DNA from: Merdibacter sp965119685
GTDB taxonomy: Bacteria > Bacillota_I > Bacilli_A > Erysipelotrichales > Erysipelotrichaceae
Length of the DNA: 64,000 bases
Direction: 5' to 3'
Assembly: GCA_965119685.1 (NCBI GenBank)
Contig: OZ221971.1
Coordinates: 124,001-188,000 of the forward strand
Part shown: one piece after another, positions 17,384 through 27,100 of the stretch
Layout of the letters: every line of letters begins with the position of its first letter
Numbering within the stretch: position 1 is the stretch's first letter
Program-made: the position numbers and the translations under genes
Notes under the pieces: generated by a model
What the model saw: the letters and a program-made list of their open reading frames with translations, nothing else
What the model was told of the DNA's origin: nothing
Database searches by the model: none

Positions 17384-18769
17384 ATGAGCTATGATTTAGT
17401 GATCATCGGAGCAGGGCCGGGAGGCATCTTCTCCTGTTATGAGGCATGCCGCCTCAATCCGTCTCTTCGCATTGCCGTCATCGAAGCGGGCAGTCCTTTG
17501 GAGAAGCGCAAATGCCCGATCGACGGCGTACGCGTCAAATCCTGCATCAACTGTCCGACCTGCGCCATCATGAACGGCTTTGGCGGAGCAGGCGCATTTT
17601 CCGATGGAAAGTATAACATCACCAATCAGTTCGGAGGAAGCCTCTATGAATATGTCGGCAAGCGCAAAGCGATTGAGCTGATGGAATATGTCGATGCGAT
17701 CAATACCTCACATGGCGGAGAACATACGCGGCTGTTTTCCAACAACAATGCCGGCATCCGTAAAAAATGTCTGGAGAACGACTTGCATCTGTTAGATGCC
17801 AAGGTGCGCCATCTGGGGACGGACATCAATTATATCGTGCTGCAAAATCTCTTTGAAGAGCTGAAAGATAAGGCGGATTTCTTCTTTCATACGCGCATTG
17901 AGGAGGTCAAGGCGCTGGAAGAGGGCGGCTATCAGCTCATCAGCGATAAAGGAGAGGTGTTCACCGGCCGCCAGTGCATCATCTCCACCGGCAGAAGCGG
18001 CAGCAAGTGGATGCAGAAAATCTGCGATGCGCTGAACATCCAAACGGAGAGCAACCGCGTGGACATCGGCGTGCGGGTCGAGCTGCCGGCAGATGTGTTC
18101 GCACACCTGACCGATGAGCTTTATGAGAGCAAGATCGTCTATCGCACCGAGAAGTTTCAGGATATGGTGCGCACGTTCTGCATGAACCCTAGGGGTGTCG
18201 TCGTGAACGAGAACACCAACGGTATCGTCACCGTCAACGGACACAGCTATGAAGACCCTTCCCGCTATACGGAAAACACCAACTTTGCGCTGTTGGTATC
18301 CAACCATTTTACCGAACCGTTCAAAGACAGCAACGAGTACGGCGAGAGCATCGCAAGGCTCAGCAACATGCTGGGCGGGGGCGTCATCGTACAGCGTTTC
18401 GGCGATCTGATCCGCGGACAGCGAAGCACCAAGAGCAGAATTGCAGACAGCTTTGTCACACCGACGCTCAACGCGACCCCGGGCGATCTCAGCCTTGTCA
18501 TTCCCAAGCGCCAGCTGGACGACATCATCGAGATGATTTACGCGCTCGATAAGGTAGCGCCGGGTACGGCAAACGACGACACGCTGCTGTATGGCGTAGA
18601 AGTGAAGTTCTACAACATGCAGGTGGCGGTCGATGAGCACTTGGAGACGTGCCGCAAGGGGCTGTATGTCATCGGTGATTGCAGCGGCGTGACCCATTCG
18701 CTTTCGCATGCCAGCGCCAGCGGTGTGCATGTCGCCCGCCATATCTGCAAGGAAGCAGACGCAGCGTAA
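17384..18769 (+). CDS. FAD-dependent oxidoreductase (COG2509-type flavoprotein)
   Basis: This 461-residue protein has an N-terminal Rossmann dinucleotide motif VIIGAGPGGIFS near residue 6 and a cysteine-rich segment (KCPID, CINCPTC) near residues 46-64. GFGGAGAFSDGK follows, and the second FAD motif near the C-terminus reads GLYVIGDCSGVTHSL. These are typical of the uncharacterised dehydrogenase family COG2509. The start has GGGAGGTAACAC upstream. It is monocistronic, divergent from the PTS EIIC gene, with a strong terminator after it. The substrate is unknown; the cysteines could be redox active. Confidence 0.88.
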   Translation: MSYDLVIIGAGPGGIFSCYEACRLNPSLRIAVIEAGSPLEKRKCPIDGVRVKSCINCPTCAIMNGFGGAGAFSDGKYNITNQFGGSLYEYVGKRKAIELMEYVDAINTSHGGEHTRLFSNNNAGIRKKCLENDLHLLDAKVRHLGTDINYIVLQNLFEELKDKADFFFHTRIEEVKALEEGGYQLISDKGEVFTGRQCIISTGRSGSKWMQKICDALNIQTESNRVDIGVRVELPADVFAHLTDELYESKIVYRTEKFQDMVRTFCMNPRGVVVNENTNGIVTVNGHSYEDPSRYTENTNFALLVSNHFTEPFKDSNEYGESIARLSNMLGGGVIVQRFGDLIRGQRSTKSRIADSFVTPTLNATPGDLSLVIPKRQLDDIIEMIYALDKVAPGTANDDTLLYGVEVKFYNMQVAVDEHLETCRKGLYVIGDCSGVTHSLSHASASGVHVARHICKEADAA

Positions 18770-18817
18770 CCTTTGGCGCCTCACACAAAGAAAACAGGAA
18801 AGACTTCATAAGAAAAG

Positions 18818-18877
18818 AAACCGTCACAGCTTGGGGAGAAGATTGATCTGCTTCTTCCACCATCGGACGGTTTTTTT
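18818..18877 (+). terminator. Intrinsic terminator of the flavoprotein gene
   Basis: AAACCGTC pairs with GACGGTTT, with a further inner GGAGAAG/CTTCTTCC stem, followed by seven T, 49 bp past the stop codon. Confidence 0.85.
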
Positions 18878-19169
18878 CATCATACTTTGATCGTCGTTAT
18901 CAGAATTTTTGAAGAATTATTCCAAAAACACTTGATTTCTATTATCCAACTTATATTTCATGAAACATGACCTGCGTTCCCCATGCAGAATCGCTATTTA
19001 CAAAACGTGTGTATGCGCATCGAGTACATTCAAAAAAGCGGAGCCTTTGCACCTGGCAAAGGCAGCCGCCCTCTTGCGCTCTTTTCCAATGATGAAACCC
19101 GGCAAGCCCTTGTGTCTGAACACTGCTCACATAGGGAAACATGCAGCTACAAGCGCTGACTCCATGCGC
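18878..19169. other. Intergenic region between convergent genes, no gene seen
   Basis: No protein-like frame or RNA gene is recognised. No obvious terminator for the minus-strand beta-glucosidase was found here. Confidence 0.4.
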
Positions 19170-20627
19170 CTACAGCTTTTCCGACAAATCTTCGCCGTTG
19201 GTCGCAATCACACGCTGATACCAGTAGAAACTATCCTTGCGCAGCCGGTGATACGTGCCGTTTCCCTCATCGTCCGCATCCACATAGACAAAGCCATAGC
19301 GCTTGCTCATCTGACAATCGCCGCAGCTGACCAGATCGATGCAGCCCCAAGGCGTATAACCCATGACCTCGACGCCGTCCTCAATCGCCGCCTCCATCGC
19401 TTCAATATGCGCCTTGAGATAGGCGATGCGGTAAGGATCGTGAATGTTGCCGGACTCCTCCAGCTCATCATGCGCGCCCAAGCCGTTTTCCACGATGAAG
19501 ATCGGTACGCCATAGCGATCATACATATCGTTTAACGTAATCCGCAAGCCGACCGGGTCAATGCCCCATCCCCAATCCGTCACCTGATTGTAAGGATTGG
19601 TGAGATTGCGGACAAAGGCGCCGATTGGCTCCGCCTTATCCGGATCGCTGCTGATGACCGCCGTATGATAATAGCTGATCGACGCAAAATCCACGCAGCC
19701 CTCACGCAGAATCTGCTCATAATTCGGATACCAGTCGATTTCGATCGCATTGCGCCGATAGTAATTCAGGATACTTTGCGGATAAGCGCCTTTCACCTGA
19801 ATATCCGTCGGGAAATAGTTGAACTGATTTTGCTGCTGAGTTGCCAGAACATCCTGTGCCTTGCAGGTATATGGATAGTTTTGTAAACGGGCGATCATAT
19901 TGCCGATCTTGCCGTTGTTTGCATGTTCCCGATAATACTTGACCGTCAGTGCACTGGCGATCAGCTGGTGGTGCAGCGCCTGATGGATGCAGGACTCCTT
20001 GCTTTTTGCGGAGCGTTCAACGAACATGCCCCCACCCAGATACGGCGAGTTCATCAACATGTTAATCTCATTGAACGTAATCCAGTAGTGCACCTCATCC
20101 TTATACTCGTCGATCAAAAACTTCGTGTAGCGGACAAAGTGCTCCACCATCTGCGGATCTTCCCAGCCGTTGATCGTCTCAGTCAGATAGATGGGAATAT
20201 CATAGTGAATCATCGTCACCAGCGGTTCGATTCCATGGCGATGACACTCCTGAAATACGTTGTGATAGAAAGCCACACCATCCTTGAGCGGCTCTTTCTC
20301 CAGCCCCGTAGGAAACAGGCGGCTCCATGAGATGCTCATGCGGAAAACCTTGTAGCCCATCTCCGCCAGCAGTGCAATATCTTCTTTGTAGTGATGATAG
20401 AAGTCAACACCGCGGCGGAATGCGAAGTTATACTCTTCCTCATGCGCCTTGTGATCTAAAAACATGTCATAGGTCACATTGATCGGAAATGTCTTGTCTT
20501 TATCCTCCTTGGGAATGCGCCGGATGTAGTCCATGTGCGACTTTCCGCGCCCTCCCGCATCATAAGCGCCCTCAAACTGAGCGGCAGAGGTGGCTCCACC
20601 CCATAAAAACTCTTTTGGAAACGGCAT
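19170..20627 (-). CDS. 6-phospho-beta-glucosidase, GH1 (operon 1)
   Basis: The 485-residue glycoside hydrolase family 1 enzyme has acid/base glutamate in TFNEINML and nucleophile glutamate in FIVENGLG. The N-terminus FPKEFLWGGATSAAQFEGA is typical. GH1 enzymes beside a beta-glucoside PTS hydrolyse the imported 6-phospho-beta-glucoside in the cytoplasm to glucose-6-P and aglycone. It is the last gene of the operon EIIA-licT-EIIBC-GH1, 32 bp after EIIBC. Confidence 0.93.
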   Translation of the reverse strand: MPFPKEFLWGGATSAAQFEGAYDAGGRGKSHMDYIRRIPKEDKDKTFPINVTYDMFLDHKAHEEEYNFAFRRGVDFYHHYKEDIALLAEMGYKVFRMSISWSRLFPTGLEKEPLKDGVAFYHNVFQECHRHGIEPLVTMIHYDIPIYLTETINGWEDPQMVEHFVRYTKFLIDEYKDEVHYWITFNEINMLMNSPYLGGGMFVERSAKSKESCIHQALHHQLIASALTVKYYREHANNGKIGNMIARLQNYPYTCKAQDVLATQQQNQFNYFPTDIQVKGAYPQSILNYYRRNAIEIDWYPNYEQILREGCVDFASISYYHTAVISSDPDKAEPIGAFVRNLTNPYNQVTDWGWGIDPVGLRITLNDMYDRYGVPIFIVENGLGAHDELEESGNIHDPYRIAYLKAHIEAMEAAIEDGVEVMGYTPWGCIDLVSCGDCQMSKRYGFVYVDADDEGNGTYHRLRKDSFYWYQRVIATNGEDLSEKL

Positions 20628-20659
20628 TTGTTGATTCCTCCTTTTCTCTCATTGTAACA

Positions 20660-22057
20660 CTATGCACTTTCCTTGTCAGGCTTATATAGGAACATGGTTG
20701 CGACAAAGGCGACAACAACGGCGATGATGACACCGATGAGCGCGTTCATCAGATTGTTGGCATAAACGCCTTCACCCATGTATCCGACAAAAGCGAAGAT
20801 GTTCGGCGGCAAAAACTGAAATGCTCCGGTGCCTGTCAATCCAAAATAGAGACCTCCGGCAGCTGCGCCGATCATCGCACCGGCCATCGGCGTCTTATAG
20901 CGCAGCGAGATGCCATACATGCCCGGCTCACTGATTCCCGGCACGATGTTAGAGAATGCGCAGGAATAGGCGAAAGACTTCAATTCTGTTGATTTTGCTT
21001 TTATAGCGACAGCCAAGCATGCTGCCCCCTGCGCAAAATTCGAAATGAAGAATCCCGGCATCATCAATGCGTCGATACCCGTTTGCGCAATCGTCGCCAT
21101 ACTGATCGCCGTCGTTCCGATATGAATGCCGACCATGACTACCCATGGCACCAGCGCGGCAAAGACAGCAACTGCTACCGGTCCGAAAATGTCATAGAAC
21201 CATGTGAGCAGATTTGCGAAGCCTTCCGATGCCATCGCACCTAAAGGCGCCAACAGGCAGAAGGTGAGCGGAATCATGATGATGAGTGTTAAGGACGGCT
21301 CTAAGATCGTACGGATTGCCTTTGGTGAGTAGCGGGAGATAAACTTCTCAACATAGCTCATCACCCATACCGATAAGATGGCAGGTACGATCGTACTGGA
21401 ATAACCGGCAGAGTAGATCGGCAATCCAAAGATCCCCCCGGCATCTCCGCCGCTCACCATAGCGACAAAGGTAGGATGAATGAGCGCCGCACCAAGCATC
21501 GCTCCCAGCGCTACATTCGCGCCGAATTTTTTCGCCGCAAAGAAACCGACAAACACCGGCAGGAAATAGAAAGCCGCATCGGCGACAAAGGAGATCGTCA
21601 CCAAGGTCGGGGCATCCGCCGCCATCCAGCCAAACTGCTGAATGATCAGCACGATCGCCTTTAAAATACCGGAGGCGATCAAAATCGGAATCAGCGGAAC
21701 GACACAGGCGACGATCGCATCGACAATCCCCGAAAGAACGCCTTTGACGCTCAGCTTCTTCTTTTGTGCAGGTTCATCGAGATGCTCCTCGACCATCGCT
21801 TCTTTCTGCAATCCGCTTACCTCGATAAACGCTTCGTAGACCTCTTTGACCTCGTTGCCGATAATCACCTGTAACTGCTCGCCGGTAAACTGTGCGCCCA
21901 GCACATCCAGCTGTTTGATCGCCTCTAAGTCGACGATGCTCGTATCTTTGCAGTTGATGCGCAGGCGTGTGAAACAATGCATTGCCATAGCGACGTTTTC
22001 TTTGCCGCCGACAAGCTCTAAAACGCTTTTCGCAATAGCGTTGTAATTCTTTGCCAT
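20660..22057 (-). CDS. PTS beta-glucoside EIIBC, lacking EIIA
   Basis: This 465-residue permease has an EIIB domain at residues 1-85, with the phosphorylated cysteine in MHCFTRLR near residue 28, and an EIIC domain from about residue 105. The usual C-terminal EIIA(Glc) domain of BglF is missing. A standalone EIIA gene begins the same operon and fills that role. The substrate is a beta-glucoside judging from the GH1 partner downstream. Confidence 0.92.
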   Translation of the reverse strand: MAKNYNAIAKSVLELVGGKENVAMAMHCFTRLRINCKDTSIVDLEAIKQLDVLGAQFTGEQLQVIIGNEVKEVYEAFIEVSGLQKEAMVEEHLDEPAQKKKLSVKGVLSGIVDAIVACVVPLIPILIASGILKAIVLIIQQFGWMAADAPTLVTISFVADAAFYFLPVFVGFFAAKKFGANVALGAMLGAALIHPTFVAMVSGGDAGGIFGLPIYSAGYSSTIVPAILSVWVMSYVEKFISRYSPKAIRTILEPSLTLIIMIPLTFCLLAPLGAMASEGFANLLTWFYDIFGPVAVAVFAALVPWVVMVGIHIGTTAISMATIAQTGIDALMMPGFFISNFAQGAACLAVAIKAKSTELKSFAYSCAFSNIVPGISEPGMYGISLRYKTPMAGAMIGAAAGGLYFGLTGTGAFQFLPPNIFAFVGYMGEGVYANNLMNALIGVIIAVVVAFVATMFLYKPDKESA

Positions 22058-22075
22058 TTTTGGTTTCCTCCTTCT

Positions 22076-22089
22076 TACAAACGCTTTCT
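22076..22089 (-). promoter_or_regulatory. cre-like site between licT and EIIBC
   Basis: The minus-strand AGAAAGCGTTTGTA matches the CcpA consensus TGWAARCGYTWNCW at most positions. It lies inside the operon 20 bp before the EIIBC ATG, where a roadblock would be possible. Confidence 0.3.
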
Positions 22090-22135
22090 ATGGATGCAGT
22101 ATAATATTGGCCACCTATTATACACATTCCCTCCC

Positions 22136-22966
22136 TTATAAATTTGCCTGTTCTCTCGTACACAGGCGGTTGATATGCAGCATCAGATACAGCTGCTCCT
22201 CTTCGCTGAGGGGCTTGCCGAAATGCCGCATGAAGATAATATCGATTCGCTTTGCGCATGCGTAGGCGCTGGGATATTCCTGTTTCAGCGCTTCATACAT
22301 CGCCGCGTTTACACTTTCGATCTGATCGTTGGCAGATGCCCTGCGAATCAGGTAGTCCACATGGGTGACAAAACGGGAATAGTTAAAGCTCTCTTTGTTG
22401 ATGGGCAGATCATACTCCGATTCGATGATGTCCACCATCTCACCGATAAGCTGCTGCTCATGAGAATCGCTGTCGATAACGGTATTCACCTGACTGTTGA
22501 TGAAGTGTAGGGCAATCATCAGCGCCTCGTTTTCCTCCAGTTCCACACCCAGCGCGGCTTTGATGGTCACCAACGCCTTTTTCGCCTGCCTCAGTTCTCT
22601 TGGATACAGCTGTTTCATATCCTCCTGCATCGGCAGTTTCAGCGAGAGATGCGCATCCATCCGCTGCAAGGCAAACTGGATGTGATCGGCGAGCGCTAAG
22701 GCAGTCGTTGAAAGCAGGGTGACGTGAAGATCCTTTTCCGCCTCATCCACGATACGGATCGCTAAGCGTATCATCTGTTCCGATACGTTTTTAATCCCTT
22801 CAAAATCCGCATGACTCTGCGCGTAAAATGTTCGTTCAACCTGTGTCAAAGGCACCTCATAAGGGGGCTTAATAAAGCCGATGCCCTTGCCGAAGGCAAT
22901 GCACTCCCTGCCCTTGGCATCGAGACACAGGGAAACATTGTTGTTGATGTTCTTGATGACCTTCAT
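22136..22966 (-). CDS. licT: BglG/LicT family antiterminator (operon 1)
   Basis: The 276-residue protein has an N-terminal RNA-binding CAT domain (MKVIKNINNNVSLC) followed by PRD1 and PRD2. Histidines likely to be phosphorylated are in LADHIQFA, IALHFINSQ, FVTHVDYL and LMLHINRL. In the presence of substrate, the non-phosphorylated EIIB no longer inhibits it, and it binds the RAT to prevent termination. The start overlaps the EIIA stop by 4 bp. A matching RAT and terminator lie in the leader of this same operon (23462-23554), so it also controls its own synthesis. Confidence 0.94.
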   Translation of the reverse strand: MKVIKNINNNVSLCLDAKGRECIAFGKGIGFIKPPYEVPLTQVERTFYAQSHADFEGIKNVSEQMIRLAIRIVDEAEKDLHVTLLSTTALALADHIQFALQRMDAHLSLKLPMQEDMKQLYPRELRQAKKALVTIKAALGVELEENEALMIALHFINSQVNTVIDSDSHEQQLIGEMVDIIESEYDLPINKESFNYSRFVTHVDYLIRRASANDQIESVNAAMYEALKQEYPSAYACAKRIDIIFMRHFGKPLSEEEQLYLMLHINRLCTREQANL

Positions 22967-23442
22967 GATCTTTGCGAAAGGCGCAGCACCGCGCTTTGCT
23001 CATCAACCTCGCCAAGCGTCATCACTTCGACGCCCGTCTCTTTTGAGGTAACGACCATCGGAGTGATCAGGTTAATGCCCGCAGCTTCCAACACAGAGCG
23101 ATCTAAACGCACCAACGGCTGTCCGCGCTTGATCTTATCGCCTGCATGCACCAACATCGTAAAGCCCTTACCGCCAAGGTTTACACTGTCTAGTCCGATA
23201 TGCAGCATCACTTCCGCCTTGTTTGCCGTACGGATTCCCAACGCATGCAAAGTCTGCGCGATCATGACGATCTCCCCGCTGCATGGGGCATACACCGTAT
23301 CTTGCGCAAAACAAAACGCCACACCCTCGCCCAGCATCTTCTGGGCAAAGATCGCATCCGGTACCTGATCGAGCGCTACGCAGGTTCCTTTGACCGGGGC
23401 GTACAGCTCAACATCCTTTTGAAATAAACGAAACATGCTCAT
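22963..23442 (-). CDS. PTS glucose-type EIIA, standalone (operon 1)
   Basis: The 159-residue EIIA(Glc)-like protein has ELYAPVKGTCVAL at the N-terminus, with the active-site histidine in VMLHIGLDSVNL and a second conserved histidine in HALGI. It supplies the domain that EIIBC of this operon lacks. The start at 23442 follows GGAGGAG closely; an ATG at 23436 is equally possible and gives two residues less. It is the first gene after the RAT/terminator leader. Confidence 0.92.
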   Translation of the reverse strand: MSMFRLFQKDVELYAPVKGTCVALDQVPDAIFAQKMLGEGVAFCFAQDTVYAPCSGEIVMIAQTLHALGIRTANKAEVMLHIGLDSVNLGGKGFTMLVHAGDKIKRGQPLVRLDRSVLEAAGINLITPMVVTSKETGVEVMTLGEVDEQSAVLRLSQRS

Positions 23443-23461
23443 CCACTCCTCCTCGCAATAG

Positions 23462-23541
23462 AAAAAGGTTCCCCGAAGCCAACCGAAAACAGATGCACAA
23501 AAAGATATGCACTGTATCGGGACAAGCCTCAAAGAACCTTT
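23462..23541 (-). terminator. RAT-controlled leader terminator, bgl operon 1
   Basis: On the minus strand AAAGGTTC (23534-23541) pairs with GAACCTTT (23462-23471) followed by a T-run, directly before the EIIA ribosome binding site. The 5' arm lies inside the RAT, so RAT folding and terminator folding exclude each other. Confidence 0.75.
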
Positions 23542-23554
23542 GAGTAACAAACCT
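23520..23554 (-). promoter_or_regulatory. Ribonucleic antiterminator (RAT), bgl operon 1
   Basis: The minus strand reads GGTTTGTTACT, then a short CTCAAAG/CTTTGAG stem, then GGCTTGTCC, which fits the BglG/LicT RAT pattern. It is the expected target of the LicT encoded downstream. Confidence 0.8.
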
Positions 23555-23567
23555 TCAACTTGTCTAC

Positions 23568-23596
23568 ATTGTAATGTAAGCCCTTAGATTTGTCAA
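23568..23596 (-). promoter_or_regulatory. Sigma-A promoter of bgl operon 1
   Basis: The minus strand has TTGACA, a 17-bp spacer and TACAAT, about 15 bp upstream of the RAT. Confidence 0.85.
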
Positions 23597-23699
23597 TAAG
23601 GATTTTGTGTTTTTAGAAATTTTCCATATTCTATTCTTTAAAGAACTCATGACTTCTAAATTATTGCCATTCGATGCATGACTTCACGATGTTTGGATA

Positions 23700-25112
23700 T
23701 CAAGAGTCCTTTTCGTTAGATAAGTCTATATTCTCTCCATTCGTTTGTATTACCTGTCGATACCAATCATAGGATTTCTTTTTTAACCTCTTCAATGACC
23801 CCTCTCCACTATTATTTTTATCCACATAAATCACACCGTATCTTTTTTTCATTTCACCGGTGCCACCACTGACAATATCAATCGGTGCCCACATTAAATA
23901 TCCCATAACTTCAACACCGTCTGCGATTGCCTCTCGTAAAGCAATGATATGTTTTTTCATGTAATCTATACGGTAACTGTCATCAATGATATTTCCGGCC
24001 ACTTCATCTTCATGACCATATCCATTTTCAACGATGAACAGCGGAACTTGATAACGATCATACAGCGTATTTAATGCAATTCGCATCCCGATCGGATCTA
24101 TTCCCCAGCCCCATTCATTTTTTTCTAAATATGGGTTTAAAATACCCATAATCATATTGTTACGCTCTTTTTTTCGGTCTAAATCCGCGCTGTTTACCAC
24201 ACTCATATAATAACTAAATCCGATAAATTCCATGCGGTTTCTTTTTATACATGCGAGGTCTTCATCAGCAATTTCAAAAACTATGTCATGTTGGTGAAAA
24301 TAGGACTTTGCATAAAACGGATAGTCTCCTTTGACGAGCAAATCTGCTGCTAGGTAATAGGAAATTCTATCTTTCATCATCGTTTCGAGCACATCTTCCG
24401 GTTTACAAGTTTCCGCATAACTCGGTACATATCCAAGCATCATACCGATTTTAAAATCAGAATTGATTTTATGCCCCATTTCAGCTGCTTTTGCACTTGC
24501 AACCGCCTGATGATGAAGTGCCTGAAATCTTTGATTCATACTTTGTCCGAGATACTCCCCATCTTCTAAAATAAAATTTATTTCATTAAAAGGCATCCAG
24601 TATTTCACTTTATTTTGATATCTTTGGAAAATCACTTCACAATAACGTAAATAATACTCTATCAGCTTTCTGTTCTCCCATCCTCCATAAGTCTCCATCA
24701 GATGAAGCGGCATTTCAAAATGAGAAATGGTTATCACCGGTTCAATATGATACTTTAGCAATTCATCGAACAGATGATCGTAAAACTCCAGCCCCTTTTC
24801 GTTTGGTTCTAAATCATCTCCGTTAGGAAAAATTCTCGACCAAGCAATCGAAGTGCGAAATGCTTTGATCCCCAGTTCAGCAAGCAATGCAATATCTTCT
24901 TTATATCTGTGATAAAAATCAATTGCCACATAGCTCGGATAGTATTTTGAATCATCTACCTTTTTTCCTTTTTCAAAAAGATACCCTTCTTGATAAGCTC
25001 TTACATCGCAAACAGAAATCCCTTTACCATCTTCATTCCAAGCGCCCTCTGCTTGATTTGCCGATATTGCGCCTCCCCATAGAAAGTTTTCAGGGAATTG
25101 CAAAGCTGTCAT
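23700..25112 (-). CDS. 6-phospho-beta-glucosidase, GH1 (operon 2)
   Basis: This is a 470-residue GH1 enzyme with acid/base glutamate in PFNEINFI and nucleophile in FIVENGYG. N-terminal FPENFLWGGAISANQAEGA is typical. It overlaps the end of the EIIABC gene by 4 bp. It is clearly diverged from the GH1 of operon 1, and this operon is more AT-rich than its neighbours, so the two systems were probably acquired separately rather than duplicated in place. Confidence 0.93.
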   Translation of the reverse strand: MTALQFPENFLWGGAISANQAEGAWNEDGKGISVCDVRAYQEGYLFEKGKKVDDSKYYPSYVAIDFYHRYKEDIALLAELGIKAFRTSIAWSRIFPNGDDLEPNEKGLEFYDHLFDELLKYHIEPVITISHFEMPLHLMETYGGWENRKLIEYYLRYCEVIFQRYQNKVKYWMPFNEINFILEDGEYLGQSMNQRFQALHHQAVASAKAAEMGHKINSDFKIGMMLGYVPSYAETCKPEDVLETMMKDRISYYLAADLLVKGDYPFYAKSYFHQHDIVFEIADEDLACIKRNRMEFIGFSYYMSVVNSADLDRKKERNNMIMGILNPYLEKNEWGWGIDPIGMRIALNTLYDRYQVPLFIVENGYGHEDEVAGNIIDDSYRIDYMKKHIIALREAIADGVEVMGYLMWAPIDIVSGGTGEMKKRYGVIYVDKNNSGEGSLKRLKKKSYDWYRQVIQTNGENIDLSNEKDS

Positions 25113-27022
25113 TTGATCACCTCCGCTATTAAAGTGAGAATCGTATCTCCGATCTGTACTTTCTTGTTGAGACTCTCAATGATATCAAAAAAATCATCGC
25201 TGTTTGTGATAACGATAGGAGAGGTTACATCATATCCAGATTCTTTGATCTTTGCTAAATTAAATTTTATTAACATCTGACCTTTATGTACTTTATCTCC
25301 TTGCTTTATGAAAGATGTAAAATAACTTTCTTCTAAATTCACCGTATCCATCCCAATGTGAATCAAGATTTCTTCGCCCGATTCCCCTTTGATCCCAACA
25401 GCATGACAAGTAGGAAACAAAGATATGATTTCTCCGTCAACAGGCGCATACACCACTCCTTCTTCCGGTACAACCGCAACCCCTTTTCCTAAGGCTCCGC
25501 TAGAAAACGCAGAATCTTCTACTTCAGTTAATTGAACGATTGTTCCTTTCAACGGTGCTCCAATCTCTTTATTTACCGTTAACGCCTTTTCTTCCTCTTG
25601 AGGTGTCGCATTTTGTTCATCACAATCATCATAAATAAAGAAAGTAAGTACAAAGCCGATAATAATTGCAAGCAAAGATGCAAAGATTGCTCCATACATA
25701 CCACTTGCATCCCCATTCATAGGATTGATGAAAGATGCGAACTCAAAAACCCCGATGCCTCCCGCAATGTACTCTTTCAGTCCCATAAATGCGATGACTG
25801 CTCCTGCTATACCATTTGTGATACAGGCAATCGCAAATGTTTTTTTTAACGGCAGCAATATCCCATACAGCGCCGGTTCCGTGATACCGAATATAGCACT
25901 GATCATCGCAGGTATAGACATAGCCTTTAATTTTTTATCGTTCGTTTTCAAATAAATTGCCAGCATGACGCCCAATGCTCCAAAGCAATTTGTAAAGGCG
26001 ACTACCAAAAGATTATCGTACCCCAATACACCGATGTTGTAGATCCACAGTGGTATCATGCCCCAATGCAATCCAAAAATTACTAGCATCAGCGCTGAGC
26101 CGCCATAAACAAATCCATAAACGACCGGTGAAAATGCTGCAATTGCCTGCATCATCTGGCTTACAATGCTGCTTGCGCTTGTAATAATCGGACCGATAAT
26201 CAAGAATCCGACCGTCATCGAAACAAATATAGTCAGCATAGGCACCAACATAAAACGAAGTAATTCAGGAATCACTTTTTCTAATAACTTCTGTACCTTT
26301 GATGCGAAATAGACGATCAAAATTACCGGCATCACCGTAAAAGTATAATCCATTGCAATGAGCGGAATACCGAATAAATCCAGATAAGATGTCATCTCAT
26401 ATGAGGTTCCGCTAAAAAATGTATAGATCGGCTCATTTATTGCAGAAATTGTAGACAATTGTATCGCCGGATAGCATAAAATCGCACCTATTGTCAGCCC
26501 AATAAATGGCTTCACATCAAATCTTTTAGCTGATGTATATCCGATATAGATCGGCAGGAACATGAATAATGCATCTCCGAAAGCATTGATCATCGTATAT
26601 GTTCCTGATTCCATCGCATATAAGCCCAATGTTGAAAACAATGAATTGAACCCTTTCAGCATTCCCGCAGCACACAAAATCCCTAGAATCGGTTGAAAAA
26701 TCTGCGAGATAGTATTCATCAATCGATCTAACAATGACATCTTTTTACTTGTTTCATGATCTTGTTGGTTGACCAAACTGATCTGATCGGCTATTGTCTC
26801 ATAAACATCTGCAACTGCGCTGCCAATCACAATCTGATATTGCCCGCCGCTCTTCACTAAAGTAACCACACCGTTTAGATGTTTGACTCCACTGTCATCT
26901 GCTTTTGTCTCATCTTTCAAAACAAATCTCAATCTCGTTACACAGTGTGTTAATGACTGTACATTTTCTTTTCCACCTACCAGATCAATAATCGAAGAAG
27001 CTAATTCATCATACTTTTTCAT
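25109..27022 (-). CDS. bglP: PTS beta-glucoside EIIABC (BglF/BglP type)
   Basis: The 637-residue three-domain permease has EIIB at residues 1-85 (phospho-cysteine in THCVTRLRF near 28), EIIC at about 105-455, and C-terminal EIIA(Glc) at about 490-630 with the active histidine in ILIHIGMDTVNL. It imports and phosphorylates a beta-glucoside. A short TPQEEEKA linker separates EIIC from EIIA. Operon order is licT-EIIABC-GH1. Confidence 0.95.
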   Translation of the reverse strand: MKKYDELASSIIDLVGGKENVQSLTHCVTRLRFVLKDETKADDSGVKHLNGVVTLVKSGGQYQIVIGSAVADVYETIADQISLVNQQDHETSKKMSLLDRLMNTISQIFQPILGILCAAGMLKGFNSLFSTLGLYAMESGTYTMINAFGDALFMFLPIYIGYTSAKRFDVKPFIGLTIGAILCYPAIQLSTISAINEPIYTFFSGTSYEMTSYLDLFGIPLIAMDYTFTVMPVILIVYFASKVQKLLEKVIPELLRFMLVPMLTIFVSMTVGFLIIGPIITSASSIVSQMMQAIAAFSPVVYGFVYGGSALMLVIFGLHWGMIPLWIYNIGVLGYDNLLVVAFTNCFGALGVMLAIYLKTNDKKLKAMSIPAMISAIFGITEPALYGILLPLKKTFAIACITNGIAGAVIAFMGLKEYIAGGIGVFEFASFINPMNGDASGMYGAIFASLLAIIIGFVLTFFIYDDCDEQNATPQEEEKALTVNKEIGAPLKGTIVQLTEVEDSAFSSGALGKGVAVVPEEGVVYAPVDGEIISLFPTCHAVGIKGESGEEILIHIGMDTVNLEESYFTSFIKQGDKVHKGQMLIKFNLAKIKESGYDVTSPIVITNSDDFFDIIESLNKKVQIGDTILTLIAEVIK

Positions 27023-27100
27023 ATTTTTCCTCCTTATAAAATATGACTTTTATAGAAGGTCAGGCCAACTTAATGTCACCACCCAGCAAAACCAAATACA

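Noticed and set aside
17792..18784. 330-codon minus-strand frame opposite the flavoprotein gene
   Set aside because: It is antisense to a clear FAD oxidoreductase, has no ribosome binding site and no family motif. Codon bias of the real gene keeps the opposite frame open.
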